A stretch of DNA of 64,000 bases. Source: Saccharospirillum alexandrii. Lineage in GTDB: Bacteria; Pseudomonadota; Gammaproteobacteria; Pseudomonadales; Natronospirillaceae. The DNA lies in assembly GCF_004000275.1 (NCBI RefSeq), contig NZ_RCIP01000001.1:798749-862748 (forward strand), given 5' to 3'. Both the position numbers and the translations under genes were made by a program. The notes under the pieces were generated by a model. It did no database searches. It was not told the DNA's origin and saw only the letters and a program-made list of their open reading frames with translations. Positions 27,211-34,300 of the stretch are shown here, piece after piece (within the stretch, counting starts at the first letter, position 1; each line of letters starts with the position of its first letter).

Positions 27211-28323
27211 TCAGGCTGACAGGTACCGGTCCTGGTACTCGTTGCGGATCGACACATACCAGGGTTCCTGGATAGGCCACCACCAGAGGTTCGCCAGATC
27301 CTGCTCGGTGTAGGAGTTGGTGAAGAAGTCTTTGGTCGCTTGCGGCAACAGGGCTTCGGCACCGCGTGAGGTCGAGTTATAGCCCGTGGCCTTGACAAAC
27401 ATGGCGCCGGCTTCTGGTGTGTAGTACCAGTTAATGAACTCGTACACCGCATCGACGTTCTGGGCATTTTTGGGAATCACGAAACCTTCCATCCAGGCCA
27501 GGGCCCCCTCTTTGGGCGCCGCGTAGGCAATCGGCTGACCTTCCTGAATCAAATTGAAGGCGGTGCTGTCCCAGGTCTGACCGGCTACGGCCCCATTGGT
27601 GCGGAACGCGCCCTGGGCTTCGTTTTCGGTATTCCAGAACTGAGCAATCATGCCCTTGTGCTCAACGGCGACCTTGAGAATTTCATCAAAGTTGGCGCGT
27701 GCTGCGGCTTCTGTCTGGAACATGTCGAGCAAGGGGAACGGCAGGCGACCCTGCTGTTCGAGCCACAAACCGATACCGATCAATGCCGAGTGGCCGCGAA
27801 CGGTAACGCCCGTGCCGTGATCTGGGTTCCACAGGTCGCCATAGCTCAGGTTACTGCGGTCGATGCTGGAATAGTCGGTGTGGTAGGCAATCGCCTCGGT
27901 GCCCCAGTCGGAGGGTGCAAAATAGCGCTTGCCGTCGACTACCCCACCCACTTCAGAGCCTTCGATGGCGCTTTCCAGAGCACCATCCCAGTTGATGCGG
28001 CTGGTATCCAGTGCCTGCACCAGTTCAAAATCAACATAACCCGGCACGCGGTCAACCGTCGGCATGATAATGTCGAAGCCGGAACCGTCCGTGGCACGCA
28101 GGCTGTTCATCAGCTCGTCGTTGGTGCCATAGGGGGTGAAGGTTGCGTTGATGCCGGTTTTTTCCCGGAAATCGTTCAGCATTTCGTCGGTAATGTAGCC
28201 GGCCCAGGCGTAGATCCGCAGCTCCTGGCTCTCGGCCAGTGCCCGGTTGATGTAGAAGGGACTGGCGGCAACTGCGCCAGCAGCCATGGATGTTTTTATA
28301 AACTTCCGTCTTGTAAAGGTCAT
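27211..28323 (-). CDS. periplasmic substrate-binding protein, PotD-like, Tat-exported
   Basis: A 370-residue extracellular solute-binding protein of the PotD/PotF group. The N terminus has the twin-arginine motif TRRKFIKT followed by a hydrophobic stretch ending in RALA, so it is probably exported folded by Tat, whereas PotD of Escherichia coli goes through Sec. The mature part begins LRIYAWAGYITDEML and continues GFDIIMPT and DWGTEAIAYH, the places of the polyamine pocket in PotD; aromatic and acidic residues are kept but not identical. It is the first gene of the transporter cluster, with GGAG about nine bases before its ATG. Confidence 0.9.
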   Translation of the reverse strand: MTFTRRKFIKTSMAAGAVAASPFYINRALAESQELRIYAWAGYITDEMLNDFREKTGINATFTPYGTNDELMNSLRATDGSGFDIIMPTVDRVPGYVDFELVQALDTSRINWDGALESAIEGSEVGGVVDGKRYFAPSDWGTEAIAYHTDYSSIDRSNLSYGDLWNPDHGTGVTVRGHSALIGIGLWLEQQGRLPFPLLDMFQTEAAARANFDEILKVAVEHKGMIAQFWNTENEAQGAFRTNGAVAGQTWDSTAFNLIQEGQPIAYAAPKEGALAWMEGFVIPKNAQNVDAVYEFINWYYTPEAGAMFVKATGYNSTSRGAEALLPQATKDFFTNSYTEQDLANLWWWPIQEPWYVSIRNEYQDRYLSA

Positions 28324-28417
28324 GGTCCCACTCCAGTTGTCTTTCCTGAAAATTCTTTTCGCAAGATCCGGTCAGCCCCGGTCTGTGAATAGCGCACAAT
28401 CGACTGAACGCGCTTTG

Positions 28418-28449
28418 TTGAACAAGCGTTCAATATAGAATCTATTATA
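28418..28449 (-). promoter_or_regulatory. probable promoter and operator of the PotD-like transporter cluster
   Basis: On the minus strand TATAAT (28444-28449) is followed ten bases later by the inverted repeat TTGAAC-n4-GTTCAA (28418-28433), which overlaps a second one, TGAACGC / GCGTTCA (28405-28432). The palindrome would span the transcription start. Its form is like TetR-family operators. No good -35 hexamer is visible. The regulator is not encoded in the window. Confidence 0.45.
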
Positions 28450-28591
28450 AATATGACAAGAATGTGATGTTTTTATGTCATTTTTTTGGTTTTTCCTCCC
28501 GCTATTGATGATCCAACCCGCCTGTCACGCCCGTTTGGCCGCTCATTAGTGAATTCAAACCAAAAGCGATTCATTACACCACAATGCAAAT

Positions 28592-30493
28592 TCAACCCAT
28601 GTCTAAGCCCCGACGCCACAAATTGGCTTCCGCCTGACGTCGTTTAACCAGACCGGAACCGGAACTCCAGAGTCGTTTCATGGCCACGATTTCATCTTCT
28701 ACGCCCACCAGTATCGCCTGCCAGCGCTGCTGGTCGGGCAAGGCCTTGTCGGCTTGGTCCAGCAAGGTCTGAATAGCCTTCATTTCACGTCGGGTTTCGC
28801 CGCGCAACGACGCCCCCCGGTTAAACACGAGGCTGACCAGCACCGCGCGACACAACGGCGGCAGTTGATCCAGTGACGGGTAAATGCTCTGCGTCAGGTC
28901 GTAATAGCGTGGCAGCGTTGTGGCAGTAAATACCTGCCAGGCCAGGTTGAACGGGATGTCGATGCCCACTTCCTTCAAAGCCTTGGCCCGTTTCTTGGTG
29001 CCCGCCTTGCCGATGTCCAGAGCCAACACCTTAAACACAGCCGGCGGCAACACCGACGCCCAGTCGCGCTTGAAATCCGCCAGGGTGTTCATGCGCAGGT
29101 CATAACCGAGGCCAATGGTGATGCCGCTGGCTTCACCCGGGTAGTGCGGCCAGCGGGTATGATCCTGATAAAACGCCAGACCGCCGGTCTCTTCCCGGGC
29201 AATAAAAGCAACACCCTCGGTTGGCAAGGGCGGGAACGGCTCTGGCAGTGCCTCCAGCCAGGCCCATAAGGCGTCATCCACGACGCCCGACTGAGGCTGC
29301 CCCGCCCAGCCCTGGCAATGCGTTACGGCACGCTCAGTACCCGGCCCAAAATCCCCATCGGGTATCAGCATGGTCCCGGCCCGGTTCATCAGTGACTGCA
29401 ATGCCACGACGGCCTCACCGGTTGCACCCCGCTGCAACACCACACGCGGTACGCGTTGGTCCGGCAGACGGTTGGGCGGCGCGCTTTCAGGGTCTTCAAA
29501 CCAGCCCAGAAAAGTATCGGCGCCCTGAATGCCCTGCTCGATCAACGCCTGTTTTTTTGCGTCGGACAGATCGAAATCGGTGGTTTCGACATCCAGGGTG
29601 TCGATGTACAGCGTTCGTTTCCAGTCATCGCCATGCAGATGCTGGTTTTCCTGAACTCTCAGCAGCGACCGTACCAGGCTTTTGGCGTAGCCGCCGAAGT
29701 CGTTAACCGGCTCACTTCGGGGTGATTCGTCGTAACGAAAAACCCCGATGTCTTCCCGGGTTTCCAGGCGCAGGCCCAGTGTCTGGCGGTTGTAAACGTA
29801 AGGGCTGCGCCCGGGCCGCGCCAGCAGAAACCGATCGTTCTCGCGCTCGTAATACTCTGGCCGGCGCGCTGCTTCCGGTTCGGCGTCCATATCAATGTAG
29901 CGTTCCCGGTCAAAGAGCTTGACCGGGTAATTGAGCTGAACGCCACCGTCGACATACACATCATCACGCGGCCCGTGACGCACGGCCCGGTAAAACAGCG
30001 GAATGGACATGCTGATGCGTACCGCATCGACCAGGGACATGCTCGCATGGCGCTCGCGGGAGAACACTTCGGCGTAACCGGTCGACAGGTTGGTGCCAAC
30101 AACATACAGATCGGGCTGCCCGGCCGCGGCCAGATCGGCAAAGGTGGCCCGGGCATCACCCAGTTGCTGCTTGATGTAGCCACCGACCCATTCGGCAAAA
30201 AAATCACCCTTGTTCCAGCCAAACTCGGACCAGAGGCGTTTCATATCGCGAATGAACAGAAAGGAATTATCCATGAAGTCGTTGAAGTCGGCCGACTGAA
30301 TGATTGAACGCTGAGTTTGGATGTCATAACCCAGTGAGAACATCAGGGCGTTAATGGCGCCCGCGCTGGTCCCACCCACCCGGGTGATGTGGCCCAGATA
30401 GCCGCGCCGGGCTAGCACCTGCATGGCTCCCACGTAAGCAATGCCCTTGACACCGCCGCCTTCGAATACCAGATTTCTGAATTGTGCCGTCAC
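28592..30493 (-). CDS. patatin-like phospholipase fused to peptidoglycan-binding and muramidase-like domains
   Basis: A 633-residue three-part protein. Residues 1-300 are a patatin domain with the oxyanion motif GGGVKG (12-17), the nucleophile Ser43 in GTSAG and the catalytic Asp182 in DGG. Residues about 350-414 resemble a peptidoglycan-binding type 1 domain (LQRGATGEAVVALQSLMNRAG, DGDFGPGTERAV). Residues about 427-627 resemble a pesticin/T4-lysozyme-type muramidase, with Glu434 or Glu435 in REETGG and GITIGLGYDL about 25 residues later. There is no signal peptide. Start: GTG at 30493, five bases after a perfect AGGAGG; the frame is open to 30577 but without such a site. A fusion that could cut both phospholipid and murein suggests an antibacterial or lytic effector. 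Activities are inferred from motifs. Confidence 0.8.
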   Translation of the reverse strand: MTAQFRNLVFEGGGVKGIAYVGAMQVLARRGYLGHITRVGGTSAGAINALMFSLGYDIQTQRSIIQSADFNDFMDNSFLFIRDMKRLWSEFGWNKGDFFAEWVGGYIKQQLGDARATFADLAAAGQPDLYVVGTNLSTGYAEVFSRERHASMSLVDAVRISMSIPLFYRAVRHGPRDDVYVDGGVQLNYPVKLFDRERYIDMDAEPEAARRPEYYERENDRFLLARPGRSPYVYNRQTLGLRLETREDIGVFRYDESPRSEPVNDFGGYAKSLVRSLLRVQENQHLHGDDWKRTLYIDTLDVETTDFDLSDAKKQALIEQGIQGADTFLGWFEDPESAPPNRLPDQRVPRVVLQRGATGEAVVALQSLMNRAGTMLIPDGDFGPGTERAVTHCQGWAGQPQSGVVDDALWAWLEALPEPFPPLPTEGVAFIAREETGGLAFYQDHTRWPHYPGEASGITIGLGYDLRMNTLADFKRDWASVLPPAVFKVLALDIGKAGTKKRAKALKEVGIDIPFNLAWQVFTATTLPRYYDLTQSIYPSLDQLPPLCRAVLVSLVFNRGASLRGETRREMKAIQTLLDQADKALPDQQRWQAILVGVEDEIVAMKRLWSSGSGLVKRRQAEANLWRRGLDMG

Positions 30494-30700
30494 CGCCACC
30501 TCCTGTGTTATACGATTGAACCCGAACTTGCAGGAATCGTACTGCGCGATCGTTCTGCTCGAATCCCTGAACAGCACAGGGCTCCAGTCTCACCAGAGGC
30601 CTGATTCGGACTGTAGTATAGAAGGCAATCCGGAAACGTCATCTAAGGTCGTGGCGATGGCATAACATCAGTCTCTGAGCCTCGCCTTGGGGCGGGAAAA

Positions 30701-31522
30701 TCAGGGTTCCCGGTAGGTCTCCAGCCGGTTCAGCCAGCCGGGCAGCCAGCGTTCACGCTCGATATCGCGTTCGGCGTTTTCAGCGCGACGGGTCAGAACG
30801 TCGGCCGCCGACAGGCGAAAGGCATCTAACGCAGGCAGCGCTTCGTAGTGCGCCATCTGCTGTAACACCTGCAACAAGCCCCAGCCCTGACCCTGGTAGG
30901 TTTCACCGGGTACCAGGCCTTCGCCTTTAAAATTGACGTAATCGATCAGTGCGTAACTGCCCCCTGCCGTGGCGGTAAGTGCCTCCAGACGCCGGGACAG
31001 ACTGGCTTGCTGACCGGCCGGTGCTGCCGCCACAACCTGTGCCAGTGAGGTTTCAGCCCGGCCCAGAATATAGGCCACCTGCAGGCCCTGGGTATCGGAC
31101 AGCCACTGGCGCAACGATGCTATTCGGGGCTCTGATTGCGCCGCCAGAAAGCCTGATCGGTCGGGCCAGGGAGCGTCCAACGGCGATAACTCAGCGAGCC
31201 AGCCTGGCACAGCTACACCGCGCTGCCGGGCAAAGCTAACCAGGCCGGGAAAGCTCTCCACAAAGGGTTCGTCAACGCCGCCGGGGTACCAGATAAAGTG
31301 GCCTATTCCCAGCGAAGGGAAGGCTTCGCCTTCGTTCCAGTGCACCAGGCATTCAGGGCGGCTGGCGCATTCGTTCTGGTAAATGCGCGCACCGACCCAG
31401 TCCAGTTGCGCTGGCGTCAGTAACAGACCAAAACGGTCGGCTCCAGTCGCGGGCAATGCCAGAACAACCAGGGCCATCAATAGCCCACATACCCGATTAG
31501 TGAAGGGTCCCACGTTCGTCAA
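30701..31522 (-). CDS. putative secreted lysozyme-like protein (GIGHF motif)
   Basis: A conserved-looking protein of unknown function. A hydrophobic N-terminal stretch ending in LALPATGA looks like a signal peptide cut near residue 28, so the protein is probably periplasmic. The motif IYQNE, then about 23 residues later SLGIGHFIWYP, echoes the Glu...TIGIGH arrangement of T4-type lysozymes, and a later DYVNFKGEG plus YQGQGWGLLQVL block is well kept in character. I propose a TTG start at 31522 because GGAG lies seven bases before it; a GTG at 31570 would add 16 residues but has no clear site. It lies upstream of the patatin-muramidase gene on the same strand, 207 bases away. Lysozyme activity is a hypothesis. 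Confidence 0.6.
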   Translation of the reverse strand: MTNVGPFTNRVCGLLMALVVLALPATGADRFGLLLTPAQLDWVGARIYQNECASRPECLVHWNEGEAFPSLGIGHFIWYPGGVDEPFVESFPGLVSFARQRGVAVPGWLAELSPLDAPWPDRSGFLAAQSEPRIASLRQWLSDTQGLQVAYILGRAETSLAQVVAAAPAGQQASLSRRLEALTATAGGSYALIDYVNFKGEGLVPGETYQGQGWGLLQVLQQMAHYEALPALDAFRLSAADVLTRRAENAERDIERERWLPGWLNRLETYREP

Positions 31523-31676
31523 TGAGTAACTCCGCTTGTTGTAAATGACAGCCCCAAGAATACCACTCACCTGCTGCGCCGCAGACGTTTTGGGGACATT
31601 CAGTTATAATCACGCTCTAACCCCGCTAATCGATTGAATCAACGGCTGACACCGACTGTACAGTGTCCCGGAGGCT

Positions 31677-33482
31677 ATGGTTACCAACCGACATCTGTTT
31701 CGACACGCCCTGGCCAGCCTGCGCTATCATCGGCGACCCCTGCTCGCGTTCCACCTTTATTTCACCATACTGGCGTTCAGCTTGCTTTCTCCGGTGTCGG
31801 GCTGGCTGCTGTCGGTGCTGGTCAATCTCGCCGATGCTTCGCTGATCAGCAATGTTGACCTGGCCCGGTTCCTGATCTCACCGGCCGGGCTGCTGTGGAT
31901 CCTGGTGTCGGGAACGCTCGCCATTGTGGCAGTATTCCTGCAGCACGCCGGTATGATGCTGGTGGTCTCGCATGGCCGTGATAACCGCTTTCATACCTCG
32001 GCCAGCGCCCTGTGGCGCGTTGCACACCGACTACCCAGGTTATTGCGCCTGGCGGGCATTCAGGTGTTCGTGCAATTGCTGGTTGCCGCGCCGTTCTTGC
32101 TGATCATCATTGTATCGTTCAACACCCTGCTCACTGGCTACGACCTTTACTACGTTATTACCGAGCAACCACCCGCCTACTGGGGTTTTCTGGCGATCAT
32201 GGGAGCGATGCTCGCCATCATTGCCGTGGTCAATGGCAGCCTTTACTTACGCTGGGTGCTGGCCCTGCCGATTCTGTTGCTCGAAGAATTACCCCCCCGC
32301 CAGGCGTTAAAACGCAGTGCACAGCTCAGTAAAGGCGCAAGACTGAACATCGCTGCGCTGCTGCTGACCGCCGGTGGCGGCATCGCCCTGCTTCCCCTGG
32401 CTCTGGCCCTAGTGTTCGAGGGGCTGGCCAAGGCGCTGCTGGCCATTCTGCCGGAATTTTACAGCCTGCTGATCCCGGTGATGGTGGCGCTGATAGTGAT
32501 TTACGCCGTGCTCGCGGTCGCGGCCGGGTTTATCGGTGTCAGCCTTAACAGCCTGGTCATTTTGAAGCTCTATCAACGTGGACAGGGTCGTCACATTGGC
32601 CTGCCACCCGACCCGGAGCCCCGCCAGGTGGGCGCACTTGCCTGGGGAATAGAATTGTTCGTGGTCATTCTGGCGCTGGTTCAGGTCGGCTATGTGTTCA
32701 ACAGCTGGAACACACCGGAAAGCATTGCCATAACCGCACACCGGGGCAGTTCACTGAAAGCGCCTGACAATTCGCTGGCGGCCATTCAGTATGCGATCGA
32801 GGACGGCGCCGACTACATCGAACTCGATGTTCGCCAGACAGCCGATGGCCAACTGGTACTGCTGCACGATAAAGACCTGCTCAGAGTCGCTGGCGACCCG
32901 CGGGATATCTGGGAGTTAACCCTCGCCGAAGTACAGGCACTGGATACCGATCGAACCTCATCAGCCAACCCGGGCAATGCCCGCATTCCAACTCTGGCCG
33001 AAGCCATTGCGCTAATGCGCGGCCACGCCCACCTGTACCTGGAAGTAAAAAGCAGCCCGCAAAGCCCGGGTCTGATACCCCGGGTGGTAGAGGTTCTACG
33101 TGAAGAGAAAATGCTTGAACACACCCTGGTTGCGGCCCTTGAACCACCGGTTCTGCGCGAGGTGCAACAACTGGAGCCCCGTCTGCGCACCAGCCTGCTG
33201 GTTCATTCGGTTATCGGCGACATTGAAGGCCAACCCTTCGATGTGCTCTCACTGCGGGATGCGCTGATCAGCCCGGCTCGCATCAGTGCGATTCGCCAGC
33301 AGAATCAGGAAGTTCACGTCTGGACCGTCAATGACCGCCGTTCCTTGTCGCGAATGATTGACCAGGGCGTCGACAACATCATCACCGACCGACCCGAGTT
33401 GCTCGCGTCACTGCTCGCCGAACGAGCTGAGCTTTCAGAGCCTGAACGACTGTTGCTTAGGTTGCGGAATTGGATGTGGTGA
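31677..33482 (+). CDS. membrane-anchored glycerophosphodiester phosphodiesterase
   Basis: Residues 1-340 form a membrane domain of about eight helices like the GDPD membrane domain of Bacillus YqiK-type proteins. Residues 350-590 form the phosphodiesterase barrel: the active-site HRG is in ITAHRGSS near residue 353, followed by YIELDVRQTADG and LLHDKDLLR with the metal-binding and catalytic residues, and later YLEVK. The usual PENT block reads PDNS. The enzyme would cut glycerophosphodiesters from lipid turnover into glycerol-3-phosphate and an alcohol, or a related lipid head group. GGAGG precedes the ATG by a few bases. Single gene. Confidence 0.9.
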   Translation: MVTNRHLFRHALASLRYHRRPLLAFHLYFTILAFSLLSPVSGWLLSVLVNLADASLISNVDLARFLISPAGLLWILVSGTLAIVAVFLQHAGMMLVVSHGRDNRFHTSASALWRVAHRLPRLLRLAGIQVFVQLLVAAPFLLIIIVSFNTLLTGYDLYYVITEQPPAYWGFLAIMGAMLAIIAVVNGSLYLRWVLALPILLLEELPPRQALKRSAQLSKGARLNIAALLLTAGGGIALLPLALALVFEGLAKALLAILPEFYSLLIPVMVALIVIYAVLAVAAGFIGVSLNSLVILKLYQRGQGRHIGLPPDPEPRQVGALAWGIELFVVILALVQVGYVFNSWNTPESIAITAHRGSSLKAPDNSLAAIQYAIEDGADYIELDVRQTADGQLVLLHDKDLLRVAGDPRDIWELTLAEVQALDTDRTSSANPGNARIPTLAEAIALMRGHAHLYLEVKSSPQSPGLIPRVVEVLREEKMLEHTLVAALEPPVLREVQQLEPRLRTSLLVHSVIGDIEGQPFDVLSLRDALISPARISAIRQQNQEVHVWTVNDRRSLSRMIDQGVDNIITDRPELLASLLAERAELSEPERLLLRLRNWMW

Positions 33483-33523
33483 GTTTTGGTGGCTGTGGTT
33501 GGTTTTTTTTGAGCTCTACCCGG

Positions 33524-33652
33524 TGGTTGCGGGAGAGCTACCGGGGTGGGTCTGTTTGGGGTCGCTGTAAATACTTCCATGTAAGCTTGGCTTCGGCATC
33601 CATGCCTCAGACACCCCCAAACAGACCCACTCCGGCAACTCTCCCTCCGCAC
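33524..33652. repeat. dispersed hairpin element, family B, copy 2
   Basis: Core 33562-33613 is the reverse complement of the family B core at 20541-20593 with few changes (read on the minus strand: GAGGCATGGATGCCGAAG, ACATGGAAGTATTTACAGCG). Arms GGGTGGGTCTGTTTGGGG and its near complement extend the hairpin outward to about 33524 and 33652. Together with the family A copy it fills most of the 614-base gap 33483-34096. Confidence 0.75.
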
Positions 33653-33671
33653 CCTCACTGGCCCAATCTGA

Positions 33672-33818
33672 TCAAATCGCGACCAATACGAAAAACAAGA
33701 TTCCTACACACAACACAGTACCTCCAATAGTAACGTCTTTCGACTTAACCTCCGTGAGTATTGGCGGTGGAGGAACGCTGGTTCTTGTTAGTCTTTGGGT
33801 AATTTTCTGAATTGGCAC
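33672..33818 (-). CDS. possible 48-aa single-pass membrane peptide
   Basis: A short minus-strand frame from a GTG at 33818 encodes a charged N-terminal part, a PPPP stretch and a closing hydrophobic segment (GGTVLCVGILFFVLVAI) that could span the membrane. No clear Shine-Dalgarno site is visible, and the start overlaps the edge of the family A repeat. It may be a real small protein between the two repeats, or chance; I do not recognise it. Confidence 0.25.
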   Translation of the reverse strand: MPIQKITQRLTRTSVPPPPILTEVKSKDVTIGGTVLCVGILFFVLVAI

Positions 33819-34053
33819 AGGTTAAGGTGGTGGGCCGGGTAGGCCTCTGGCGGGGAAGTCCGCAGCAGGGACTAAAACGCCAGGAGCGTTTTAGCATGAG
33901 CGCAGCGAGCCCGAAGGGTGAATCCCATGGATGGGATTCATATCCTGCGGCCTAGGCCCGAGACGTCGGACCGCCAGTGACGGATTCACGCCGACCCCGA
34001 CAGAGGCCTACCCGGTCCACCGCCGTCTCCACAGCCACAGAGAAAGATTAGCG
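33799..34053. repeat. dispersed hairpin element, family A, copy 2
   Basis: Core about 33856-33993 is the reverse complement of the family A core at 19055-19175, sharing GACTAAAACGC, GCGTTTTAGCATGAG, GAATCCCATGG and CGGATTCACGCC-type segments. Arms GGGCCGGGTAGGCCTCTGG (left) and its near complement (right) pair over more than 30 bases. It sits directly next to the tRNA terminator. Confidence 0.75.
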
Positions 34054-34058
34054 ACCAT

Positions 34059-34087
34059 AAAAAAACCGGTCAAAGGACCGGTTTTTT
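34059..34087 (-). terminator. terminator of tRNA-Ala copy 2
   Basis: ACCGGTC / GACCGGT stem with a 4-base loop and A/T runs on both sides. The 20 bases AGCGACCATAAAAAAACCGG on its left are identical to those before the terminator of copy 1, so tRNA and terminator were probably duplicated together. Confidence 0.88.
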
Positions 34088-34096
34088 AGAAGAATA

Positions 34097-34172
34097 TGGT
34101 GGAGCTATGCGGGATCGAACCGCAGACCTCCTGCATGCCATGCAGGCGCTCTCCCAGCTGAGCTATAGCCCC
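34097..34172 (-). tRNA. tRNA-Ala (anticodon GGC), second identical copy
   Basis: The 76-base sequence, with encoded CCA, is identical to the copy at 4057-4132, on the same strand and about 30 kb away. It is downstream of gltX but has its own strong promoter. Confidence 0.97.
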
Positions 34173-34225
34173 GATGTTTCGGTGACTTCAAAGCGGTGTA
34201 GAACACTCATCTCGAAGTGGGCGCA

Positions 34226-34254
34226 ATAATAAAAAGCAGCCCCTCGGGTGTCAA
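34226..34254 (-). promoter_or_regulatory. sigma-70 promoter of tRNA-Ala copy 2
   Basis: On the minus strand TTGACA is followed after exactly 17 bases by TATTAT and a GC-rich start region. It lies between the gltX stop and the tRNA, so the tRNA can be made independently of gltX. Confidence 0.85.
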
Positions 34255-34300
34255 GCTGTTTTTGCTTTTAATTCAACAACTTGCACCCGAGTTGTATGGA

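Noticed and set aside
31655-31664. ACTGTACAGT palindrome as a LexA box before the GDPD gene
   Set aside because: LexA boxes need eight bases between CTGT and ACAG; here there are none.
4057-34172. Genomic island bounded by the two tRNA-Ala genes
   Set aside because: The DNA between holds mostly core genes (pepN, nadK, nfuA, metH) and no integrase or phage gene, and the tRNAs are complete with their own promoters.
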